5,048 nt of DNA from Patescibacteria group bacterium (GTDB lineage Bacteria; Patescibacteriota; Microgenomatia; UBA8517). This document shows positions 1 through 5,048 of the stretch, piece by piece (the stretch's first letter is position 1; each line of letters starts with the position of its first letter). Position numbers and translations under genes: made by a program. Under the pieces are notes generated by a model. The model saw only the letters and a list, made by a program, of their open reading frames with translations, ran no database searches and was not told the DNA's origin. The stretch spans positions 1 to 5,048 of the forward strand of contig JAHKAL010000057.1 of NCBI GenBank assembly GCA_018826545.1. Direction: 5' to 3'.

Positions 1-93
1 CTTGAAGTAATAATATATTTTAAAAAAAGTGATAAATATATTATAGTTTTCTTGGCAGGAACAATTGACCCTTGAAAGGTTATAATAGAGCTT
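1..93 (+). other. Upstream stretch, possible tail of a preceding gene
   Basis: The forward frame that starts at base 1 is open for 24 codons and closes at a TGA at 73-75. The other two forward frames hit a stop within the first few codons. This could be the last 24 residues of a gene that enters from the left, ending in ...FLAGTIDP, but the stretch is too short to assign a family and could be open by chance. The same TGA sets the upstream limit of the obg reading frame. Bases 76-93 are non-coding and hold the TATAAT box described separately. Confidence 0.2.
81..86 (+). promoter_or_regulatory. Candidate -10 box directly upstream of obg
   Basis: A perfect TATAAT sits 7 bases before the obg ATG, so a transcript starting at the usual distance would begin at or within a base or two of the start codon. 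There is no good -35 at 16-18 bases: the six bases at 58-63 are GGAACA. TTGACC at 65-70 is only 10 bases away and TTGGCA at 52-57 is 23 bases away. No Shine-Dalgarno sequence lies at a working distance from the ATG (AAAGG at 75-79 is 14 bases away). The layout fits a leaderless mRNA, but a TATAAT is easily found by chance in DNA this AT-rich. Confidence 0.35.
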
Positions 94-1056
94 ATGTTAC
101 TAGATACTGCAGAAGTTGTTTTTAAAGGGGGACGTGGTGGTAGTGGAGTTACCTCCTTTGGTAAACAAGTCCACTCAGGACCTGATGGAGGAAATGGAGG
201 AAAAGGTGGAGATCTTTATATTATTGCAACCTCTGATTTGACTTTACTTAACCAATTTAGTCGCAAGACTGTTTTTGAGGCAGAGGATGGAAAACCTGGA
301 AGAAAAAAGAAAATGAATGGTTTGAATGGAAAAGATTTAGAGATATTTTTACCTTTTGGAACAAGCATTATTGATAAACAAACTGATGAAATAATTTATG
401 AATTAGATCAAATCGGTGAAAGGAAATTAATTTGTATGGGAGGATCGGGTGGAAAAGGTAATTGGGAATACAGAAGTTCTACTAAACAAGCTCCAAAATA
501 TCATCAATCTGGATTTGAAGGTGATAAAAGAGAATTAATATTATCTTTAAAATTAATAGCTGATTTCGGATTAGTGGGACTTCCTAACTCTGGTAAAAGT
601 AGTTTACTTAATGAATTAACTAATGCTCATGTCAAAACTGCCTCTTATCCTTTTACTACTTTGTCCCCTAATTTAGGTGTCTGTGAGAAAAAATTTCTGG
701 CTGACATTCCAGGGCTTATTGAAGGTGCATCAAAAGGAAAAGGTTTAGGCATTAGATTTTTGAAACATATTGAAAAAGTTGGTGTAATACTGCACTGTAT
801 TTCCTCTGAGAGTTCGCATCTTATCAAAGATTACAATGTTGTAAGATTAGAAATCAGTAAGCATAGTAAAGAGCTTTTAAAAAAGACTGAAGTAATACTT
901 CTGACTAAATCAGATTTGGTTGATAAAAATAAAATTGAGAAAAACATTAAGAAACTTAAGACAAAAGCAAAGAAGGTTCTTCCAGTTTCCATCTACGATT
1001 GGGAAAGTTTAGAAAAGCTTAAAGATTTGATAGTTAAAACTGTTAAATTAAAATAA
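94..1056 (+). CDS. obg: Obg-family GTPase (Obg/CgtA), compact form
   Basis: This 320-residue protein is a bacterial Obg GTPase, a family that binds the large ribosomal subunit and acts in its late assembly and in growth control. Residues 1-155 form the glycine-rich Obg domain, with KGGRGGSG at 11-18 and DGGNGGKGGD at 31-40. The G domain follows: P-loop GLPNSGKS at 162-169, G2 threonines T188/T189 in FTTLSPNLGV, G3 DIPG at 204-207 running into LIEGASKGKGLG, and G4 TKSD at 271-274. The expected G5 position reads SIYD (299-302) instead of the usual SA-type motif. The protein stops just after the G domain, so the C-terminal OCT extension found in some Obg proteins is absent. ATG 94 is the only standard start, because an in-frame TGA lies at 73-75. 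The gene stands alone and is convergent with the next gene. Family assignment is secure. Confidence 0.96.
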   Translation: MLLDTAEVVFKGGRGGSGVTSFGKQVHSGPDGGNGGKGGDLYIIATSDLTLLNQFSRKTVFEAEDGKPGRKKKMNGLNGKDLEIFLPFGTSIIDKQTDEIIYELDQIGERKLICMGGSGGKGNWEYRSSTKQAPKYHQSGFEGDKRELILSLKLIADFGLVGLPNSGKSSLLNELTNAHVKTASYPFTTLSPNLGVCEKKFLADIPGLIEGASKGKGLGIRFLKHIEKVGVILHCISSESSHLIKDYNVVRLEISKHSKELLKKTEVILLTKSDLVDKNKIEKNIKKLKTKAKKVLPVSIYDWESLEKLKDLIVKTVKLK

Positions 1057-1058
1057 CT

Positions 1059-1289
1059 TTAGGACTTACTGAATTTAATATTGAATTTAAATACTAAATA
1101 AATACAAGCAGAGAAAAATAGAACAATCATTAAATATAGAAGTACCGACCAGAAACCTGACTGGGGGAAAAACTCATCAAAAGGATAATATTTCTTTGTT
1201 CCTTTTTTTAAATACTTAATTGACTTATATATTGAAAGAAAAGATATTACTCCAAAAAGTATTAATATATTTCTAATATTTTCGTCCAT
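1059..1289 (-). CDS. Small two-helix membrane protein, function unknown
   Basis: I do not recognise this 76-residue protein. It has two clear hydrophobic segments, residues about 8-24 (ILILFGVISFLSIY) and about 49-67 (VLLYLMIVLFFSACIYLVF). Between them is a loop that is lysine-rich (KSIKYLKKGTKKYYP), followed by an acidic and aromatic part (FDEFFPQSGFW). It ends in a short tail containing KFNIKFSKS. Positive charge in the loop suggests a hairpin with the loop in the cytoplasm and both ends outside, though this is inference. It fills the gap between obg and the mevalonate operon and its stop lies 2 bases from that of obg. Upstream on its own strand there is no Shine-Dalgarno sequence, but TATAGT-like bases lie about 12-20 bases before the ATG. 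The membrane-protein pattern and lack of overlap with other genes support a real gene, but there is no family match to confirm it. Confidence 0.6.
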   Translation of the reverse strand: MDENIRNILILFGVISFLSIYKSIKYLKKGTKKYYPFDEFFPQSGFWSVLLYLMIVLFFSACIYLVFKFNIKFSKS

Positions 1290-1459
1290 TATTATTTTTA
1301 GATACTATATAGAAAAGTTTTTTTGTTTTTAAAATTAAGTGTCATAGAAAAATTATAACAATTTTACTTACAAATTATCATGGGATTTAATAGATTGAGA
1401 CTATTTGACAGTTTATATGCTTTAGACTACTTTTATATATCTAAATCTTGGAAATGTAA
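1290..1459. other. Divergent intergenic region before the mevalonate operon
   Basis: These 170 bases separate the leftward small membrane protein gene from the rightward operon, so promoters for both should lie here. Visible elements are the 8-base palindrome CTATATAG at 1305-1312, a T7-G-T5 run at 1318-1330 and a perfect TTGACA at 1405-1410. A 27-codon forward frame (1380-1463, ATG to TGA) ends in a 4-base ATGA overlap with the reductase start. It has no ribosome binding site and no recognisable product. I see no tRNA, no riboswitch-like conserved structure and no hairpin terminator. Confidence 0.6.
1405..1433 (+). promoter_or_regulatory. Candidate sigma-70-type promoter for the mevalonate operon
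   Basis: A perfect -35 box TTGACA (1405-1410) is followed, after 17 bases, by TACTTT (1428-1433), which matches only three of six -10 positions. A better-looking TATATA at 1434-1439 lies at a poor 23-base spacing. Transcription from here would begin near 1440 and give a leader of about 20 bases that includes the weak GGA ribosome site (1450-1452) before the reductase ATG. The -35 is convincing, but the -10 is weak. Confidence 0.35.
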
Positions 1460-2575
1460 ATGAAAAAGACTCAGTATCTTTATAAAAATATAAATAAAAC
1501 TATCCTTACAGAAAATACTGTAAAAGGAAATTGTGAGAATTTTATTGGTGCAACCCAAGTTCCTTTAGGTCTAGCCGGTCCTTTAAAAATTTATCTTCAG
1601 AATATAAAAGGTAAAGCTCAAAAGAAAGAAATTATGATTCCTCTGTCTACAACGGAAGGAGCTTTAGTTGCATCAATTAATAGAGGTTTAAAAGCAACTT
1701 ATATATCTAAGGGGATAAAAACATATGTAGAAAATGTGGGAGTTACAAGAGGGCCTCTTTTCAGAGTAAAAAACATTAAAGAAGCACAAAAGATTACTTT
1801 ATATATTGAGAAAAACATTAATAAACTTAAAAAAATTGCAAGAAATTATAGTCCCCATATTAACCTTTTAAAGGTAAATACCCAATTTGTTGGTAAAAAC
1901 TTATGGCTAAGATTATATTTTGATACTTCTGAAGCCATGGGTATGAACATGGTGACATATGTTTCAGAAGTAATTGCCTTGAAAGTACAGAATGACCTTA
2001 AAGTTAAGTGTACTTCCCTATCTGGAAATTTTTGTTCTGATAAAAAACCTTCTTGGTCAAATTTTATTCTAGGAAGAGGTAAAAAAGTTTGGGCTGAGAC
2101 TGTAATAAAGAAAAATATAGTTGAAAGAGTTCTTAAAACTCAACCTAAAAAAATTGTTGAAATTGTCAAAAATAAATCGCAACTTGGTTCAATTATTACA
2201 GGTTCTTTAGGATTTAATGCTCATTTTGCAAATATCATAGCAGCATTATATTTATCTTTAGGGCAAGATTTAGGCCACATTGCTGAAGGCTCAATGGGAA
2301 TAACTGATGCCGAAGTAGAAGATAATGGAGATTTATATTTTTCTGTGTTTATGCCTGATATTATGGTTGGAACTGTTGGTGGCGGAACAAAGCTTCCTAC
2401 ACAAAAAGAAGCCTTAAATATTCTGGGGGTAGGCAATAAAAAAGGTGATTCATTAATTCTTTCCCAAATAATTGCTGCTACAGTTTTAGCTGGAGAACTT
2501 TCCCTTTCGGCAGCTTTAGCTAGTGGTGATTTGGCAAAGTCTCACAAAAAACTCACAAGCAAGAAGAATGATTAA
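1460..2575 (+). CDS. hmgA: Class I (archaeal/eukaryotic-type) HMG-CoA reductase
   Basis: This enzyme reduces HMG-CoA to mevalonate, the committed step of the mevalonate pathway, usually with two NADPH. At 371 residues it has the class I motifs in order: ENFIGATQVPLGLAGPL (26-42), STTEGALVAS (63-72), GVTRGP (94-99), EAMGMNM (158-164), SGNFCSDKKP (188-197), GFNAHFANI (251-259), GQD (268-270), VGGGTKLPTQKEA (306-318) and the C-terminal SHKKL (361-365). By comparison with the human enzyme the catalytic residues are E66, K195, D270 and H362, all present. The cofactor-loop motif normally reads DAMGMNM but has Glu in place of Asp here. There is no membrane anchor, so the protein is cytosolic. It is short at the N-terminus: archaeal proteins carry about 40-50 more residues before the ENxIG motif. 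TAA at 1457-1459 directly precedes ATG 1460, so no in-frame extension is possible. A weak GGA site lies 7 bases upstream. It is the first gene of the operon. Confidence 0.95.
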   Translation: MKKTQYLYKNINKTILTENTVKGNCENFIGATQVPLGLAGPLKIYLQNIKGKAQKKEIMIPLSTTEGALVASINRGLKATYISKGIKTYVENVGVTRGPLFRVKNIKEAQKITLYIEKNINKLKKIARNYSPHINLLKVNTQFVGKNLWLRLYFDTSEAMGMNMVTYVSEVIALKVQNDLKVKCTSLSGNFCSDKKPSWSNFILGRGKKVWAETVIKKNIVERVLKTQPKKIVEIVKNKSQLGSIITGSLGFNAHFANIIAALYLSLGQDLGHIAEGSMGITDAEVEDNGDLYFSVFMPDIMVGTVGGGTKLPTQKEALNILGVGNKKGDSLILSQIIAATVLAGELSLSAALASGDLAKSHKKLTSKKND

Positions 2576-3620
2576 TCCATTAAAATTTTCAAATGTTGGT
2601 ATCGTTTCTTATGGAGTTTATATTCCAAAATTTAGAATAAAAACTAATATAATTGCAGAACATTGGAAAAAAGATCCTTTAACCCCAGCTTCCTTGGGAG
2701 TTAAAGAGAAGTCAGTTGCTGATTGGGATGAAGATTGTTTAACAATGGCTCTGGAAGCTTCAAAAGTTGCATTATCAAAGCTTAAATTAGATCCAAAGAA
2801 AATTGGGGCATGTTTTATGGGAAGTGAATCTTTTCCCTATGCAGTAAAACCAGTAAGTACAACTCTTGCAAGTATGTTGGGAATGAAAAATGAATACTTT
2901 TCAAGTGATCTTCAGTTTGCGTGTAAGGCAGGAACTAGTGCTATTCAGATAATAGCTTCAATGATTGAATCAGGAATGATTGATTATGGGCTTGCTGTAG
3001 GATCGGATAAGTCACAATCAAAACCTAACGACGTTCTTGAATTTACTGCTGGTTCAGGTGCTGCTGCATATATTTTAGGAAATAAAAAAAGTAAATGGAT
3101 TGCATCTTTAAAACAAACTGTGTCATATTCATCTGATACTCCAGATTTTTGGAGAAGAGAAAAATGCAGCTTCCCATCACATGCGGGGAGATTTACAGGT
3201 GTGCCTTCTTATTTTAAACATGTAAAAAATTGTACAAATGCTCTACTTAATCATATTAATCTTAAATCTAAAGATTTTGATTATGTTGTTTTTCATTCAC
3301 CAAACAAAAAATTTCCTATAAAAGTTAGTAAGCAACTTGGTTTTGAAAAAAGGCAACTTAGACACTCTTTATTGGTAGAGAATATTGGAAATATATATTC
3401 CGGCTCTTCTCTAATTTCTTTAGCTAATGTACTTAATCATGCAAAGGAAAATGAAAAAATTTTAATAACTTCATACGGTTCTGGTGCGGGTAGTGATAGT
3501 TTTTACTTTCTTACAAATAAATTTATATCTAGTTATAAGAAAACTCAAATAAAAAGTCAGTTTAAAAATAGTATTTACTTAAACTATTCAGACTATTTAA
3601 AGAAAATGAATATTTTATGA
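2568..3620 (+). CDS. Hydroxymethylglutaryl-CoA synthase, archaeal type
   Basis: This 350-residue enzyme condenses acetyl-CoA with acetoacetyl-CoA to form HMG-CoA. It belongs to the short archaeal HMG-CoA synthase family in the thiolase fold, shown by GIVSYGVYIPKFRIK near the N-terminus, DWDED (52-56), GSESFPYAVKP (85-95), FACKAGT (117-123), FHSPNKKFP (242-250), GNIYSGSSL (274-282) and a late SYGSGAGSDSF. The catalytic triad is readable: E87, C119 (the acetylated cysteine) and H243. The length matches archaeal members (about 350) and is shorter than the bacterial mvaS type. I chose ATG 2568 over the in-frame ATG at 2523, because the family starts just before the VGIVSYG strand and the longer form would add 15 unrelated residues overlapping the reductase. 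The start overlaps the reductase stop by 8 bases with only a weak purine-rich AAGAAG upstream, which suggests translational coupling. The enzyme is expected to sit in a complex with the next two gene products. Confidence 0.95.
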   Translation: MINPLKFSNVGIVSYGVYIPKFRIKTNIIAEHWKKDPLTPASLGVKEKSVADWDEDCLTMALEASKVALSKLKLDPKKIGACFMGSESFPYAVKPVSTTLASMLGMKNEYFSSDLQFACKAGTSAIQIIASMIESGMIDYGLAVGSDKSQSKPNDVLEFTAGSGAAAYILGNKKSKWIASLKQTVSYSSDTPDFWRREKCSFPSHAGRFTGVPSYFKHVKNCTNALLNHINLKSKDFDYVVFHSPNKKFPIKVSKQLGFEKRQLRHSLLVENIGNIYSGSSLISLANVLNHAKENEKILITSYGSGAGSDSFYFLTNKFISSYKKTQIKSQFKNSIYLNYSDYLKKMNIL

Positions 3621-4750
3621 AAGTCTATATAAAAGGTGGGTATCAAACAAAGTTTGGGGAACTTTGGGATAAATCTTTAGAAGATCTGATTTTTGAATCA
3701 GTAAAGTTTGCTCTAAAAGATGCAAATTTTGATATAAAAAATGTTGAAGTTATTTATATAGGAAACATGCTTGCTTCTCAAATTTATAATCAAAATCATT
3801 TAAATTCTTTGGTTTCAGAAATATTTAATATAAATATTCCAATAATAAGAGTCGAATCTGCTTGTGCTTCAGGAAGTGTCGCAGTTAATCAGGCATATAC
3901 TGTTTTAAAATCTAATTTATATAAAAATGCTTTAGTTATTGGTGTAGAAAAAATGACTGACATTCCTTCAAAAAAGATATCTAAGTTTCTTATGAGTGCT
4001 GCTTCTAGTAGTGAAAGACTGTCAGGAATTACTTTTGCAGGTCTATATGCATTAATTGCCAGTAAATATTTTTCTGATTATAAAATTACCTCAAGGCAAT
4101 TAGCTGATGTTTCTATTAAAAACCACTTTCATGCCAGTTTGAATGAAAAATCACAATTTCCTTTTAAAATTACTTTAGATAAATACAATAATAGTCCAAT
4201 CATTGCTTCACCCTTAAATTTATTTGATTGTTCCCCAATAAGTGATGGAGCTTGTACAATTTTACTAAGTAGCGAAAAACAAAAGAATTCTGTGGAAATT
4301 GTTGCAAGTAAAGTTGCTACAGACTCTATATCTTTAGATAAAAGAGAAAATATTTGTGAATTCAAATCTACGAAAATTGCAGCATTAAACTCATTTAAAG
4401 AAGCAGGAATAGAAAGAAAAGATGTTGATTTATTGGAAGTTCATGATTGTTTTACAATAGCTGAAATTATTGCTTTAGAAGACCTGGGATTTTACAAAAA
4501 AGGTGAAGGATATAGATCTTCTAAAGAGAAGGATAGTTATTATTATGGAAAACTTCCTGTTAATACATCAGGAGGTTTAAAAGCTTGTGGACATCCTATT
4601 GCTGCAACTGGCGTTAAACAAGTTTTGGAATTATTTAACCAGATTAATGGAAGGTCGGGTAAAAGACAGGTAAAAAATGCCAAAGTAGGTTTAGCTCAGA
4701 ATATTGGTGGAACTGGTGGAACAGCAGTTGTAAATATCCTGAAAAAATAA
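3617..4750 (+). CDS. Acetoacetyl-CoA thiolase, archaeal/SCP2-like type
   Basis: This 377-residue thiolase probably condenses two acetyl-CoA to acetoacetyl-CoA and feeds HMG-CoA synthase. The nucleophilic cysteine is C83 in VESACASGS (79-87). The other active-site motifs are EVHDCFTIAEI (274-284, with H276), NTSGGLKACGHPIAATG (316-332, with H326) and a closing GLAQNIGGTGGTAVV (358-372). The HDCFTIAE and GGLKAxGHP motifs are those of archaeal thiolases encoded beside HMG-CoA synthase and not of the classical bacterial PhaA/AtoB type. Two small deviations sit by the catalytic histidine: Cys at 324, where relatives usually have Lys, and Ala at 329, where Gly is usual. The start codon overlaps the HMG-CoA synthase stop in an ATGA arrangement. 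No strong ribosome site is present, so translation is likely coupled. Related thiolase-fold proteins have other substrates, but the operon makes acetoacetyl-CoA synthesis the best reading. Confidence 0.92.
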   Translation: MKVYIKGGYQTKFGELWDKSLEDLIFESVKFALKDANFDIKNVEVIYIGNMLASQIYNQNHLNSLVSEIFNINIPIIRVESACASGSVAVNQAYTVLKSNLYKNALVIGVEKMTDIPSKKISKFLMSAASSSERLSGITFAGLYALIASKYFSDYKITSRQLADVSIKNHFHASLNEKSQFPFKITLDKYNNSPIIASPLNLFDCSPISDGACTILLSSEKQKNSVEIVASKVATDSISLDKRENICEFKSTKIAALNSFKEAGIERKDVDLLEVHDCFTIAEIIALEDLGFYKKGEGYRSSKEKDSYYYGKLPVNTSGGLKACGHPIAATGVKQVLELFNQINGRSGKRQVKNAKVGLAQNIGGTGGTAVVNILKK

Positions 4751-4751
4751 T

Positions 4752-5048
4752 ATGAACAATACAATCGAAAAATGGAGAAAATCAAATAAATTAAATAAGT
4801 TACTTAACTTTAAAGGTTTTATTATTTCTTTGACCAAAATTGAAAATACAGATGCCAATTCACAAGGACCTACTCATTTTTGGATAGCTTTGGCAAAAAT
4901 TGAAAATAAATCTAATCTATTGCTTCAATTAGTTAATGAATCACAAAATCCAAAAATTGGAGACAAGGTAAAAATAGTTTTACGAAGAGTTAAAAATCCC
5001 AATAAAACTGAAATTATTGAATACGGTTATAAATTTAAAAAAATAAAC
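4752..5048 (+). CDS. DUF35 OB-fold protein, zinc ribbon absent (partial, runs off window)
   Basis: The frame is open for 99 codons to the window edge, so the C-terminus is missing, although the OB fold appears nearly complete. DUF35 (ChsH2-like) proteins usually have an N-terminal helix, a four-cysteine zinc ribbon and an OB fold. Here the helix (IEKWRKSN, 5-12) is followed almost at once by the first OB strand GFIISLTKI (22-30). Then come HFWIALAKIEN (42-52), the IGDKVKIVLRRV turn and strand (69-80) and the typical ending IIEYGYKFK (88-96). No cysteine is present, so the zinc ribbon is lost. In the archaeal thiolase/HMG-CoA synthase complex (structure known from Methanothermococcus) DUF35 joins the two enzymes and helps hold CoA, and the same role is inferred from its position right after them. 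ATG 4752 lies 1 base after the thiolase stop, and no clear ribosome site is seen. The match rests on motif pattern and context. Confidence 0.82.
   Translation, partial: MNNTIEKWRKSNKLNKLLNFKGFIISLTKIENTDANSQGPTHFWIALAKIENKSNLLLQLVNESQNPKIGDKVKIVLRRVKNPNKTEIIEYGYKFKKIN

Noticed and set aside
73..75. Reading the TGA upstream of obg as a sense codon (code 25, as in some CPR lineages), giving a fusion with the upstream frame
   Set aside because: The Obg domain starts normally at ATG 94, TGA is used as a proper stop at the end of HMG-CoA synthase, and no in-frame TGA occurs within any conserved gene here.
1070..1090. Tandem TGAATTTAA copies just past the obg stop, considered as a terminator or repeat
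   Set aside because: They lie inside the coding end of the minus-strand membrane protein (the FKFNIKF residues), form no GC-rich hairpin and have no following T run.
1305..1330. CTATATAG palindrome followed by T7-G-T5, considered as an intrinsic terminator
   Set aside because: The stem would be only four AT-rich pairs with no loop, so a stable hairpin is not possible. The tract fits a promoter-region A/T run better.
2523..2567. A longer HMG-CoA synthase start at the ATG at 2523
   Set aside because: It adds 15 residues with no family match and makes a 53-base overlap with the reductase. The ATG at 2568 gives the normal archaeal length and begins just before the first conserved strand.
4129..4365. 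Antisense open frame inside the thiolase gene, with similar ones inside obg (645-827) and the reductase (2221-2436)
   Set aside because: Each lies wholly opposite conserved catalytic-domain coding sequence and its translation has no recognisable pattern. These are shadows of the real genes.
4836..4908. The 13-base sequence AAAATTGAAAATA occurs twice, exactly 60 bases apart, in the DUF35 gene
   Set aside because: Both copies encode KIEN in the OB-fold strands of a very AT-rich gene, and the flanking sequence is not repeated. Chance and codon bias explain it.

Overview
The window is AT-rich (about 30% G+C by eye), gene-dense and uses the standard bacterial code, with TGA and TAA as stops. It most likely comes from a bacterium with a small, reduced genome. 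The first gene is a bacterial Obg GTPase with the glycine-rich Obg fold, which archaeal relatives lack. The next operon, in contrast, encodes archaeal-type mevalonate enzymes. Bacterial housekeeping genes, shortened proteins, weak Shine-Dalgarno sites and a mevalonate pathway together suggest a Candidate Phyla Radiation (Patescibacteria) genome, perhaps Microgenomates. This placement is an inference, not something read directly from the sequence.

Layout: bases 1-93 are a short upstream stretch with a TATAAT box just before obg and perhaps the tail of an earlier gene. obg lies at 94-1056 (+). A small two-helix membrane protein of unknown function lies at 1059-1289 (-) and converges on obg with a 2-base gap. 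A 170-base AT-rich intergenic region (1290-1459) separates it from a divergent operon and carries a perfect TTGACA box. The operon then runs to the window edge: class I HMG-CoA reductase (1460-2575), archaeal-type HMG-CoA synthase (2568-3620), archaeal-type acetoacetyl-CoA thiolase (3617-4750) and a DUF35 OB-fold protein (4752 to beyond 5048). Junctions are an 8-base overlap, a 4-base ATGA overlap and a 1-base gap, so the genes are very probably co-transcribed and translationally coupled.

Together the operon covers the upper mevalonate pathway. The thiolase condenses two acetyl-CoA to acetoacetyl-CoA, HMG-CoA synthase adds a third acetyl unit, DUF35 is expected to bridge those two enzymes as in the known archaeal complex, and HMG-CoA reductase makes mevalonate for isoprenoids. 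All expected catalytic residues are visible in the three enzymes. The most notable points are an archaeal-style channelling module in a bacterial setting, a DUF35 subunit that has lost its zinc ribbon (no cysteine in the 99 visible residues), and a reductase that lacks the usual N-terminal helical segment.
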